NCBI GenBank assembly: GCA_005789325.1
Contig: SXYE01000038.1
Span: 1 to 12,290, forward strand
Direction: 5' to 3'
DNA length: 12,290 nt
Source: Actinomycetota bacterium
GTDB lineage: Bacteria > Actinomycetota > Actinomycetes > S36-B12 > UBA5976
Below are positions 1-7,208 of this stretch, in pieces; positions within the stretch are counted from its first letter, which is position 1, and each line of letters starts with the position of its first letter. Both the position numbers and the translations under genes were made by a program. Below the pieces are notes generated by a model that saw only the letters and a program-made list of their open reading frames with translations, searched no databases and was not told where the DNA came from.

Positions 1-851
1 ACAGCTCGATAAGCCTCTGCTTGTTTTGTTAAATCGTCAAACACAATTAGTGCAGGTTTTCCTTCATACATCCAATGCTGACCGATTGCAGAACCTGCAT
101 ATGGGGCGATGTATTTGAAACCTGCTGGATCTGACGCTGTTGCAGCAACAATGGTGGTGTATTCAAGTGCACCGTATTTTTCTAGAGTTGCTCTAACAGA
201 TGCAATAGTTGAACCCTTTTGACCAATCGCTACATATATACAGCGAACTTGTTTCTTAGGATCTCCTGATAACCAGTTTTGTTTTTGGTTAATAATCGCA
301 TCAATTGCAAGAGCAGTTTTACCAGTTCCGCGATCACCAATGATTAATTGGCGTTGACCACGACCAACTGCTGTCATTGCATCTACTGCTTTGATACCAA
401 ATTCAAGTGGTTCTTTAACAGGTTGGCGCTCAACTACCGTTGGTGCTTGTAATTCAAGAGCACGTTGTGCACTTGCTTTAATGGCACCTAAACCATCAAT
501 TGGATTTCCTAGTGGATCAACAGTTCTACCTAAGAAGCCATCTCCTACTGGAACTTCTAATACACGACCGGTACGTCTAACTTCTTGTCCTTCTTGGATA
601 CCTGAAGGATCTCCTAAAAGAACAGCACCGATTTCTGAAACATCTAAGTTAAGAGCTACACCTAATAGTCCACCTTCAAATTCAAGTAGCTCACTTGTCA
701 TTGCTGATGGCAAACCTTCAACGCGGGCAATACCGTCACCGGTTTCGGCTACACGTCCTACTTCATCCTTGGAAGTTTTCGGATTGAAATTGGCAACGTT
801 TCGCTCGATTGCACTCCGGATATCTTCAGGTTTGATCTGGAGTTCAGTCAT
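1..851 (-). CDS. atpA: F1 ATP synthase subunit alpha, N-terminal part (cut by window edge)
   Basis: This is the non-catalytic nucleotide-binding subunit of the F1 head, which alternates with beta in the alpha3beta3 hexamer on the cytoplasmic face of the membrane. The window holds the first 283 codons of a protein usually a little over 500 residues long. The start is ATG (849-851), with AAAGG (863-867) 11 bases upstream. The N-terminal beta-barrel domain covers about residues 25-95. The P-loop GDRGTGKT is at 172-179 and the Walker B stretch ALIVFDD is at 267-273, followed by LTKQAEAYRA as in the family. The P-loop is odd: the residue between Arg and Thr is Gly (G175), where the family usually has Gln or, in mycobacteria, Lys. 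The gene lies 72 bases after atpH, and that gap carries a hairpin. The family call is certain; the C-terminal half is not visible. Confidence 0.97.
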   Translation of the reverse strand, partial: MTELQIKPEDIRSAIERNVANFNPKTSKDEVGRVAETGDGIARVEGLPSAMTSELLEFEGGLLGVALNLDVSEIGAVLLGDPSGIQEGQEVRRTGRVLEVPVGDGFLGRTVDPLGNPIDGLGAIKASAQRALELQAPTVVERQPVKEPLEFGIKAVDAMTAVGRGQRQLIIGDRGTGKTALAIDAIINQKQNWLSGDPKKQVRCIYVAIGQKGSTIASVRATLEKYGALEYTTIVAATASDPAGFKYIAPYAGSAIGQHWMYEGKPALIVFDDLTKQAEAYRA

Positions 852-883
852 CTTTGATACTGCCTTTCTACTTTTTCTTTATT

Positions 884-910
884 CTGCTCTTGCAAACTTT
901 GCAACAGCAG
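884..910 (-). promoter_or_regulatory. Intercistronic hairpin between atpH and atpA
   Basis: The arms 884-888 and 906-910 (CTGCT/AGCAG) pair. After one symmetric mismatch, TTGCAA (from 890) pairs with TTGCAA (ending at 904) around a 3-5 base loop, so the 27-base element is almost fully symmetric. In the minus-strand transcript it is followed by a purine-rich A/G stretch and not by a U run, so it does not look like an intrinsic terminator. A role in RNA processing, stability or atpA translation is inference. Confidence 0.6.
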
Positions 911-923
911 GAAGTTTTTAGTT

Positions 924-1730
924 TTAACCAGCGAGCTGGCGTCTTACTTGTGCTAAACGGTTTGCGACTGTGCCATCGATTACTTCATCTCCAACACGAA
1001 CTGCAACTCCGCCGATTACTCTTTTATCAATCACAACTTGTACCTGCACTTCCTGTTTATAAATTGCAGTCAATGCAGTTGTGAGTCTTTGTTCTTGGTC
1101 ACTGGTTAATGCAATTGCACTTGTAACTTCAGCTAAGACTCGACCTCGTCTTGCTGCAGCTAATTTTTGTAAATCTCCTAAAGCAGAAGTAATTGATCTT
1201 CCATGGCGATGACTTATGGCGTGATTAACTAACAAGATTGAGGTGGCGCTAAAAGTTTTGCCCACTAAATCATTAATCACACTATTTCTAGCGTCTTTTG
1301 TCATATTTGGATCGGCAAGTAATAGTTCAAGTTCCCCACTTGCAGCGATTGCTCGCTCAAAAGCAAATACTTCATCTTCAACTCGATCTAGCTCATTTTT
1401 AACTTCACTAGCTGCAAATAGTGCTCTTGCCCCACTTGCCTCCATGCCTTGAACTAAATCTTGAGTTTCACTCCAACGCATTTTCACAGCTTCAGAAATT
1501 AATGAAACTGCCTCATTAGTGCCAATCTTGGCCAAAACATCTTTTGCAACTCCTGCTCTTGCCTCAGGTGAAATACCTGAATCCGTCAGTGTGGTGAGAA
1601 GTGTTTTACTACCAGTAATGGCATCTGCCAACAAAAGAATGCTTTCGCCGTTTTCAATTGAATGCAAATTCTTATTAGAATCTACAAGTTTGATTAATGA
1701 CTGATAAGCGATCTTGCTGGCACCTAACAT
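924..1730 (-). CDS. atpH: F1 ATP synthase subunit delta (extended actinobacterial form)
   Basis: Subunit delta (OSCP homologue) caps the F1 head and ties it to the b-subunit peripheral stalk. At 268 residues it is longer than the usual 180 or so, as in other actinobacteria. The C-terminal OSCP signature is clear: GGVAVRVGDEVIDGTVANRL at about 240-259. The N-terminal two thirds is helical and appears to contain the same domain twice: residues 48-92 align without gaps with 138-182, sharing L, D, AR, V, D and K at matching places. The start ATG (1728-1730) directly follows the atpF stop (TAAATG). A strong GGAGG (1741-1745) lies 10 bases upstream, inside the last atpF codons, so translation is probably coupled. 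Unlike mycobacteria, b and delta are separate genes here. Confidence 0.93.
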   Translation of the reverse strand: MLGASKIAYQSLIKLVDSNKNLHSIENGESILLLADAITGSKTLLTTLTDSGISPEARAGVAKDVLAKIGTNEAVSLISEAVKMRWSETQDLVQGMEASGARALFAASEVKNELDRVEDEVFAFERAIAASGELELLLADPNMTKDARNSVINDLVGKTFSATSILLVNHAISHRHGRSITSALGDLQKLAAARRGRVLAEVTSAIALTSDQEQRLTTALTAIYKQEVQVQVVIDKRVIGGVAVRVGDEVIDGTVANRLAQVRRQLAG

Positions 1731-2276
1731 TTAGCGTTTACCTCCAGCAGATTCAAGATCTTTAATAAATTGATCAATCACTGCCTTTGCTCGTGCATCA
1801 TCTTGTAATGAGGCACCAACGATTTTGCTAGCTAAATCGATAGCTAATTTTGAAACATCTAGGCGTAATTCATTAACCGCTTTTGATTTTTCTGCTTCGA
1901 TTTGAGCGTTTGCTTGTTGAGTAACAGTTTGTGCAACAGCTTGAGCTTCGTTTCTGGCTTCACTAATTAAATTAGTTCGCTCAGATTCAGCAGCAGTACG
2001 TATTTTTGCTGCTTCGCTTCTGGCATCAGATAACTGTTGGCGATATTGCGCCAAAGTAATTGAAGCTTCTTGTTGCATTTTTTCAGCTTTAGCAATGCCA
2101 CCTTCAATTGATTCAGTACGAGCTTCTAATGTCTTTTTAATGTTTGGCAAAGCAAACTTTGAAAGCAAGAAGAAGATAGTAAAAAATGCAATAGTTCCTA
2201 TGACTAATTCATAGGTTGGTGGCAACAAAACATTGCTATTGCCCCCTGTACCCTCTGCTGCGAGGATCCAGTTCAT
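1731..2276 (-). CDS. atpF: F0 ATP synthase subunit b
   Basis: Subunit b forms the membrane-anchored peripheral stalk that holds the F1 head still against rotation. Counted from the ATG at 2276 the protein has 181 residues. It has a short polar N-terminus (to about 18), one membrane helix (about 22-44, centred on VIGTIAFFTIFFLLSKFALP), then a long Ala/Glu/Lys/Gln-rich coiled coil to about 150 and a C-terminal helix that contacts delta. A GTG two codons further out (2280-2282) stays in frame, but the ribosome-binding GGAG (2284-2287) is only one base from it and 7 bases from the ATG, so ATG is the better start. The gene is 27 bases after atpE and abuts atpH. The family call is firm although b subunits diverge fast, because position and architecture agree. 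Confidence 0.93.
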   Translation of the reverse strand: MNWILAAEGTGGNSNVLLPPTYELVIGTIAFFTIFFLLSKFALPNIKKTLEARTESIEGGIAKAEKMQQEASITLAQYRQQLSDARSEAAKIRTAAESERTNLISEARNEAQAVAQTVTQQANAQIEAEKSKAVNELRLDVSKLAIDLASKIVGASLQDDARAKAVIDQFIKDLESAGGKR

Positions 2277-2283
2277 ATTCACA

Positions 2284-2287
2284 CTCC
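2284..2287 (-). promoter_or_regulatory. Ribosome-binding site deciding the atpF start
   Basis: GGAG in the transcript lies 7 bases before ATG 2274-2276 but only one base before the in-frame GTG at 2280-2282. This favours the ATG. Confidence 0.7.
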
Positions 2288-2303
2288 AGTTTTTGGTTGT
2301 TAG

Positions 2304-2531
2304 TTATGCGCCGAAAACGAATGGTGCAACGAAACCAATCAATGCTAAAGCTTCTGCAAGTGCGAAACCCAAAATCATATTTTGGCGAATTACACCGTAA
2401 GCCTCAGGTTGACGAGCAATTGCTTGCACACCGTTACCGAAGATGATGCCGATTCCGACACCTGGACCAATTGCGGCAAGTCCGTAACCGATCGAACCAA
2501 GTGAACCAGTGATTTCCGCGAGGATCATCAT
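2304..2531 (-). CDS. atpE: F0 ATP synthase subunit c (proton-binding ring subunit)
   Basis: This 75-residue hairpin protein builds the rotating c-ring. Helix 1 holds the glycine motif GPGVGIG (22-28), the polar loop is RQP (40-42), and helix 2 carries the ion-binding carboxylate E60 in GFALAEALALIGF. The Gln of helix 1 and the Ser/Thr after the Glu that mark sodium-binding rings are absent, so the ring should carry protons. The sequence is very like actinomycete c subunits. Two ATG codons stand in tandem (2529-2531 and 2526-2528), and the AAGGG upstream suits either, being 4 or 7 bases away. The 60-base gap before it carries a hairpin and a 24-base purine tract, which may raise translation of this high-copy subunit. 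Confidence 0.97.
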   Translation of the reverse strand: MMILAEITGSLGSIGYGLAAIGPGVGIGIIFGNGVQAIARQPEAYGVIRQNMILGFALAEALALIGFVAPFVFGA

Positions 2532-2532
2532 G

Positions 2533-2579
2533 TTTCCCTTTTCCTTTTCTTTCTTTATCCCACAACTATTTGTTGCAGG
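2533..2579 (-). promoter_or_regulatory. atpE leader: hairpin plus purine-rich tract
   Basis: Between atpB and atpE, arms 2572-2579 and 2559-2566 (CCTGCAAC/GTTGTGGG in the transcript) form an 8-bp stem with two G-U pairs and a 5-base loop. It is followed by a 24-base run of only A and G (2533-2556) that contains the ribosome-binding AAGG/GGG signals. No U run follows, so it is not a classic terminator. A translational-enhancer or processing role, suited to the high copy number of subunit c, is inference. Confidence 0.5.
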
Positions 2580-2591
2580 AATTCTTTTTCT

Positions 2592-3437
2592 TTAGTGCTC
2601 CGCGTGCAACGAGCTGGAGATAAATACAGCCGTTAACAACGTGAAGATGAAGGCTTGAAGTGCTTGGATAAACATTTCAAATCCTGTTAAGACGATAGTC
2701 ACGAAGAAGGAAACTATGGAACCTAAGTATCCAATTACTGAGACAAAACCAACAAAATTTGTCAGATTCAGCAAATACCAAGCAGAGACAGTGAAAACGG
2801 TAATCAGTAAATGGCCTGCGAACATGTTGGCAAATAGACGAATGGCCAAAGTGACTGGTCTAATAATGATTGTTGATAGTAATTCAATAGGGGTAAGTAA
2901 TGGATAAATTCCAATTGGCATACCTGGAGGGAAAGCAATATTTTTAAAGTAACCAACCACACCTTGGTTTTTCATTCCCAAGAACATATAGAGAAGCCAC
3001 ACAATTAGGGCCAAAACTACTGGGAAAGCAAATCTTGATGACACTGGAAACTGTGCTACCGGAATGATGGCCATAACGTTCATGGTCCAGACAAAGAAGA
3101 ACAAAGAAGTTAACAATGGAACGAAACGATCGCCGTCTTTACCCATAATTTCTCGGGCAATATTGTCTCGCACAAACAAGTACCCAACTTCAACAACGTT
3201 TTGTAATCCCGTTGGAACTAGTTTTGGTCTAGCAAAAGCTGCTAAGAAAACCACACTTACAATCACTGTGCAAAGAAGAGCTAAAATTACTGGTTTGGTT
3301 ATATCAATTGAAGTAATTCCAAGATTTAGAGATGTTATGGCACGCCACTCAAATATTCCTGCTCCCGGCGCGGGGAAAGGACATGCTTGGTCACCAAATT
3401 TACAAGTAACTTCAGCTAAAGAAATAAAGTTAGCCAT
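2592..3437 (-). CDS. atpB: F0 ATP synthase subunit a (proton channel)
   Basis: Subunit a is the integral membrane stator that forms the two proton half-channels against the c-ring. The 281-residue protein has a periplasmic N-terminus followed by five or six hydrophobic segments (about 48-68, 107-128, 136-155, 185-227, 229-252, 253-275). The essential channel arginine is R200 in the motif RPVTLAIRLFANMFAGH (193-209), and the C-terminal helix carries QALQAFIFTLLTAVFI (258-273). The ATG start (3435-3437) has AGAGG (3446-3450) 8 bases upstream. It is the third atp gene, after atpI and atpZ, as in typical bacterial operons. Nothing in it looks damaged or unusual. Confidence 0.97.
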   Translation of the reverse strand: MANFISLAEVTCKFGDQACPFPAPGAGIFEWRAITSLNLGITSIDITKPVILALLCTVIVSVVFLAAFARPKLVPTGLQNVVEVGYLFVRDNIAREIMGKDGDRFVPLLTSLFFFVWTMNVMAIIPVAQFPVSSRFAFPVVLALIVWLLYMFLGMKNQGVVGYFKNIAFPPGMPIGIYPLLTPIELLSTIIIRPVTLAIRLFANMFAGHLLITVFTVSAWYLLNLTNFVGFVSVIGYLGSIVSFFVTIVLTGFEMFIQALQAFIFTLLTAVFISSSLHAEH

Positions 3438-3478
3438 GAGATAAACCTCTAATAGGCTTCACTTTTTTCTTTCCTTCC

Positions 3479-3697
3479 TTACGGCTTAAAATTTAATTGT
3501 TTATAAGTCATATAAAGTGCTAAAGAAATTCCTAGAATCACTCCAGCAGCTACAAACATTTCTACCTTATTTACCCAAGTTCCAATTAACCAACCAAGGC
3601 CTCCGTAAATTAAAATTCCAGAAACCAAACGTCCAAAAATTGCCCATGGATCATCTGAGGTTGTCTTGCGGGTTCGAAAGTTGTTGTGTTCGCTCAC
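3479..3697 (-). CDS. atpZ: AtpZ-like small membrane protein of the ATP synthase operon
   Basis: This small protein (72 residues from GTG, 73 from the TTG one codon earlier at 3698-3700) has a charged N-terminus (to about 16) and two membrane helices (about 19-41 and 47-66). The pattern DPWAIFGRLVSGILIYGGLG, then W-L-I-G-T-W-V-N, is that of the AtpZ / ATPase gene 1 family. In other bacteria AtpZ pairs with AtpI. The pair has been linked to c-ring assembly and to divalent cation transport, but the exact role is unsettled. It starts 10 bases after the atpI stop with no clear ribosome-binding site, so translation is probably coupled to atpI. The family assignment rests on short hydrophobic similarity and position. 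Confidence 0.75.
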   Translation of the reverse strand: MSEHNNFRTRKTTSDDPWAIFGRLVSGILIYGGLGWLIGTWVNKVEMFVAAGVILGISLALYMTYKQLNFKP

Positions 3698-3707
3698 CAA
3701 TAAAATG

Positions 3708-4133
3708 CTAGTCGTCTTTTGACAACTTTGAAGCCTGGGGGGTTACAGGTTCAATCACCACATTTTTATGTTTTGCCATCACCCAAACAGATCCAACTGT
3801 CCAAGAAAGTGTGGAAGCAAGAATTGCGATGCCAAATGACCTTCCATCAAGCCAAGGTGCATCCCTTAGTAACTTTATTAACACAAGTAACACAATTAAT
3901 TGAGTTAAATACACAATCATTGCTACTCCTAAACCAATTTCGGGCTTAGTAAGTAAAACTCGACCGATTATGTATTGACCAAATACAAAAAAAGCCAAGG
4001 TTAAAACCATTCCCCCTAAAGCTGAATAGCCTGCTTGTGCATCTGTGAAAATGCCTGATCCGATAGAAAACAAAATTCCCACAACCAAAGTTGGCACTAA
4101 ACCTGAAACAATAATTTTGTTTTCGATTGTCAT
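3708..4133 (-). CDS. atpI: ATP synthase protein I-like membrane protein
   Basis: The 141-residue protein has four predicted membrane helices (about 9-30, 38-58, 67-88, 102-121) and a charged C-terminal tail ending KLSKDD. This four-helix layout, together with its place between the wecA-type gene and atpB, matches the ATP-synt_I (AtpI) proteins of actinobacteria. AtpI proteins help c-ring assembly in some species but are not essential in most. The ATG (4131-4133) directly follows the wecA stop (TAAATG) and only a weak G-rich sequence precedes it, so translational coupling is likely. The sequence is poorly conserved, so the name rests on topology and context more than on a motif. Confidence 0.7.
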   Translation of the reverse strand: MTIENKIIVSGLVPTLVVGILFSIGSGIFTDAQAGYSALGGMVLTLAFFVFGQYIIGRVLLTKPEIGLGVAMIVYLTQLIVLLVLIKLLRDAPWLDGRSFGIAILASTLSWTVGSVWVMAKHKNVVIEPVTPQASKLSKDD

Positions 4134-5237
4134 TTACCCCGCCACTGCTTTCTTAGGATCTCTTCTTCTTCCAAAGTAAATCAAAGATGACAAACCTGCA
4201 ATAAGGCCAGACAAGGAATATAGAAATGGAATAAAAGCAGTACTTACTGTGGCAAATGCCAAAACAGCAGTTCCTGCATGCATCAGCATCACAGCCCTTC
4301 TGTGTGAGTGACCTCTTTCTAGCAAACGGTGATGCAAATGTTCTTTATCCGGGGTAAAAATATTGGCACCTCTTCTAGTTCTTCTTAACACTGCTAATGC
4401 CAGATCAAACAGTGGAACAGCAATAACAGCCAGAGGCAAAAGAATAAGTAAAAAGCTCGGTAACACACTTGTTAATTCCAGGGCACCAGGATCTGTTTGA
4501 CCAGTCAAAGTAATTGCACAAGCAGCCAACATCAAACCAATTAACATCGAACCGGTATCACCCATAAAAACTCGGGCAGGAAACATGTTGTGGGGTAAAA
4601 ATCCTAAAGTAATTCCTACCAAAAGTGCTGAAATTAAAGTTGGCAAAGTAGCTCTAGAAAACCCAAACTCCACACTTAGTAAATAACTGTAAGCAAAAAA
4701 TGCGGCAGCTCCTAACCCCACTACACCTGCTGCTAGGCCATCTAAACCGTCAACAAAGTTAACCGCATTAACTGTTATCAAAACAATTAAAACTGTTAAT
4801 AAAACACCAGTTAAAGGATCAAGACTTAATGTTCCTTGCACAAAAGGCAAAGGTAACCAAATAAGAGAAATTCCTTGCGAAGCCATAACTGCTGCTGCCA
4901 GTGTTTGTCCCGCTAATTTTACTGGTCCATCTATTGACCACTTGTCATCAATTACTCCGAGTAAAACTAAAATTCCTGCGCCAGCTAAGAGTGCTCTTAT
5001 TTGACTGCCATCTTTAAAAACATTACTTATTAAAGGAAGTTGTGATGCCAGTGATAATCCGGCCAATAAACCTGCCACCATTGCTAATCCACCTAAACGT
5101 GGAATTGGTCGATCGTGCACATCTCGATCACGCACGGTTGCCATGAAACCAAAACGAAGTGCACCATATCGTGCAATTGGAGTTGTTAAATAAGTAATGA
5201 ACGCAGTTGCCAAGAGTACTAACAAATACTCACGCAA
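4134..5237 (-). CDS. wecA: WecA/TagO-type undecaprenyl-phosphate sugar-1-phosphate transferase
   Basis: This is a polytopic membrane enzyme of the MraY/WecA/TagO superfamily. By family it moves a sugar 1-phosphate (probably GlcNAc-1-P) from the UDP-sugar to undecaprenyl or decaprenyl phosphate, the first step of a cell-wall polymer. Visible motifs in its 367 residues are DRPIPRLGG (42-50), the metal-binding GVIDD (94-98), the active-site NFVDGLDGLAAG (160-171), FMGDTGSMLIG (224-234) and the cytoplasmic HLHHRLLERGH (300-310), which marks the WecA/TagO branch and not MraY. About ten hydrophobic segments surround these. The start is TTG (5235-5237). The N-terminus MREYLLVLL resembles actinobacterial homologues, supporting this start despite a poor ribosome-binding site. 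It begins 24 bases after glyA and abuts atpI. The exact substrate is not proven by sequence. Confidence 0.9.
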   Translation of the reverse strand: MREYLLVLLATAFITYLTTPIARYGALRFGFMATVRDRDVHDRPIPRLGGLAMVAGLLAGLSLASQLPLISNVFKDGSQIRALLAGAGILVLLGVIDDKWSIDGPVKLAGQTLAAAVMASQGISLIWLPLPFVQGTLSLDPLTGVLLTVLIVLITVNAVNFVDGLDGLAAGVVGLGAAAFFAYSYLLSVEFGFSRATLPTLISALLVGITLGFLPHNMFPARVFMGDTGSMLIGLMLAACAITLTGQTDPGALELTSVLPSFLLILLPLAVIAVPLFDLALAVLRRTRRGANIFTPDKEHLHHRLLERGHSHRRAVMLMHAGTAVLAFATVSTAFIPFLYSLSGLIAGLSSLIYFGRRRDPKKAVAG

Positions 5238-5261
5238 GGTTTTACTACTTTCTTATGTCAA

Positions 5262-6524
5262 TTAGCTTTGTGGATATGCAGGGAATGCCTTACAAAGTTT
5301 ATTAACTCCATCAGCAATCTTGTCATGACCTGTTTCGCTCTTCACAGCTTGAGCAATAAATGATGCAATTTGCTTCATTTCTGCAACTCCCATGCCTTGT
5401 GTGGTGACAGATGGTGAACCAACACGGATACCACTTGCTGTCATTGGAGGAAGCGGATCATTTGGAATTGGATTCTTATTTAAAGTAATTCGAGAAGCAT
5501 CGCAGCGTTTCTCTGCATCTTTTCCATTAACACCAATTGGTGTTAAATCAAGTAACACAAGATGAGTATCTGTTCCACCACTTACTGGTCTCATGCCTTC
5601 TGACTTCAAACCTTCAGATAAAGCTTGAGCATTAGCAATTACATTTTTTGTGTATTGCTGATATTCAGGTGTGGCGCATTCTTTTAATGCCACAGCCTTT
5701 GCTGCAACTCCATGCATTAATGGTCCACCTTGCATCATTGGAAATACTGCCTTATCAATTGCTTGAGCATGCTGTGCTTTACACACAATCATTCCCCCGC
5801 GTGGACCACGCAAAACTTTATGTGTTGTAAATGAAACAACATCTGCATATGGAACAGGACTTGGAATAGCTTTTCCTGCAACAAGGCCAATAAAGTGCGC
5901 TGCATCGACCCATAAAATGGCGCCAACTTCATCAGCAATTTCTCTCATCAATTTAAAATCAACCAATCGTGGATATGCAGTTGCACCTGCCACAATCATT
6001 TTTGGTTTATGTTGTTTAGCTAAATCTCTTACATTGTCATAATCGATTAATTCTGTTTTGGGATCAACTGAGTAACCAATTGGGTTAAACCATTTACCAG
6101 AAAAACTAACAGGTGAACCGTGAGTTAAGTGTCCACCTTGAGCAAGACTCATTGCTAAAACTGTGTCACCAGGTTTTGTGAAAGCACCATAAACTGCAAT
6201 ATTTGCACTAGCTCCAGAATGTGGTTGCAAGTTTGCATGATCTGCATCAAATAATTTCTTTGCTCTTTCAATTCCAACAACTTCTGCTTCATCAACTACT
6301 GAGCAACCACCGTAATAGCGTTTACCTGGATAGCCTTCGGCATATTTGTTGCTGAAAGTACTTCCCAAAGCTGCTAAGACTGCAGGAGAAGTGAAGTTTT
6401 CACTGGCAATTAATTGCAAACCTCCACGAGCACGTTCTAATTCTTTAAGTAATAGAGATGAAATTTCTGGATCTTGCTTTGCTAATGAGTCCCAATCTGG
6501 ACCCCAGAAAGTGCTATTTCCCAT
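5262..6524 (-). CDS. glyA: Serine hydroxymethyltransferase
   Basis: This PLP enzyme interconverts serine plus tetrahydrofolate with glycine plus 5,10-methylene-tetrahydrofolate and is the main one-carbon source. From ATG 6522-6524 it has 420 residues, the usual length. Landmarks are the substrate-binding SENF (41-44), YAEGYPGKRYYGG (61-73), the PLP-contacting WVDAAH (205-210), the Schiff-base lysine K236 in TTHKVLRGPRGG, and the carboxylate-binding R367 in SGIRVGSP. After the active-site His the sequence is FIGLVAG, where homologues usually have I-A-G or V-A-G. A GTG eight codons upstream is in frame, but a strong GGGGAGG (6535-6541) lies between it and the ATG, 10 bases before the ATG, so the ATG is chosen. 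The gene sits 36 bases after the Sua5-type gene. Confidence 0.97.
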   Translation of the reverse strand: MGNSTFWGPDWDSLAKQDPEISSLLLKELERARGGLQLIASENFTSPAVLAALGSTFSNKYAEGYPGKRYYGGCSVVDEAEVVGIERAKKLFDADHANLQPHSGASANIAVYGAFTKPGDTVLAMSLAQGGHLTHGSPVSFSGKWFNPIGYSVDPKTELIDYDNVRDLAKQHKPKMIVAGATAYPRLVDFKLMREIADEVGAILWVDAAHFIGLVAGKAIPSPVPYADVVSFTTHKVLRGPRGGMIVCKAQHAQAIDKAVFPMMQGGPLMHGVAAKAVALKECATPEYQQYTKNVIANAQALSEGLKSEGMRPVSGGTDTHLVLLDLTPIGVNGKDAEKRCDASRITLNKNPIPNDPLPPMTASGIRVGSPSVTTQGMGVAEMKQIASFIAQAVKSETGHDKIADGVNKLCKAFPAYPQS

Positions 6525-6534
6525 TTTTGAATTT

Positions 6535-6541
6535 CCTCCCC
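6535..6541 (-). promoter_or_regulatory. Ribosome-binding site deciding the glyA start
   Basis: GGGGAGG in the transcript is 10 bases before the ATG at 6522-6524 and lies downstream of the in-frame GTG at 6546-6548. The GTG extension is therefore unlikely to be used. Confidence 0.85.
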
Positions 6542-6560
6542 AAATCACTTGGTTGAAATA

Positions 6561-7208
6561 CTATGACACAATTTCAATACTTGGCACTATAAGACGAATT
6601 TCCTCTAGTGAAATCACTCCTTGGCGAAGTAGTTTTATTTCACCAGATGAAACATCCACGATTGTGGATGAAACATTGCCCGGGGTTTGTCCCCCATCTA
6701 AATAAATAGTCACTTCTTCCCCAAGTTGAGCAATAGCTTCATCAACATTGGTTGCTGCAGGTTGTCCTGTTTTATTGGCACTACTTACTGCCATTGGTCC
6801 TACCGCGTTCAATAATTCAATTGCAATTGGATTAAGTGGCATTCTCAATGCCACTGTTTGATTTGATTCTCCCAAATCCCAGCGCAATGTTGGTTGAGCT
6901 TTCACAATAATTGTTAAAGCTCCTGGCCAGAATGCTTCGGCTAATGCTTTTGTGATGGGATCAACGCGCTGTGCTAAACCATCTAAAGCTTTAACATGTC
7001 CCACTAAAACAGGAATTGGCATATTTCTTTCTCTACCTTTTGCTGCTAGAAGTTTTTGTGGACCTTTAGGTGAGAAGGCATCTGTTCCTAATCCATAAAC
7101 AGTGTCGGTGGGCAATACCACTAAGTCACCACGTTTTGCTGCAGCTGTTGCGGCTATGAGGCCATCTTTTCTTTGAATTTCATTTTCCATAGAAAATTTA
7201 CGAATCAT
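6561..7208 (-). CDS. tsaC: L-threonylcarbamoyladenylate synthase (Sua5/YwlC/TsaC family)
   Basis: This enzyme makes threonylcarbamoyl-AMP from threonine, bicarbonate and ATP, the first step of t6A synthesis at position 37 of tRNAs that read ANN codons. The 215-residue protein is essentially one YrdC domain. It shows PTDTVYGLG (33-41), KGRERNMPIPVLV (57-69), WPGALTIIV (94-102), the VALRMPLNP strand (119-127), and the SSANKTG loop (142-148) followed by a GEIKLLRQG C-terminus. It lacks the extra C-terminal Sua5 domain of longer homologues. The ATG (7206-7208) overlaps the prmC stop as ATGA, which supports this start; another ATG six codons in has no ribosome-binding site either. Its position right after prmC is typical of actinobacteria and many Firmicutes. 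Confidence 0.93.
   Translation of the reverse strand: MIRKFSMENEIQRKDGLIAATAAAKRGDLVVLPTDTVYGLGTDAFSPKGPQKLLAAKGRERNMPIPVLVGHVKALDGLAQRVDPITKALAEAFWPGALTIIVKAQPTLRWDLGESNQTVALRMPLNPIAIELLNAVGPMAVSSANKTGQPAATNVDEAIAQLGEEVTIYLDGGQTPGNVSSTIVDVSSGEIKLLRQGVISLEEIRLIVPSIEIVS

Noticed and set aside
391..921. Open frame of 176 codons on the plus strand.
   Set aside because: It lies antisense to atpA and the atpH-atpA gap. Its product is Ser/Pro/Thr-rich with no recognisable domain, as expected from a shadow frame. The minus-strand genes have clear motifs.
3064..3444. Open frame of 126 codons on the plus strand.
   Set aside because: It is fully antisense to atpB, has no family resemblance, and spans conserved codons of subunit a.
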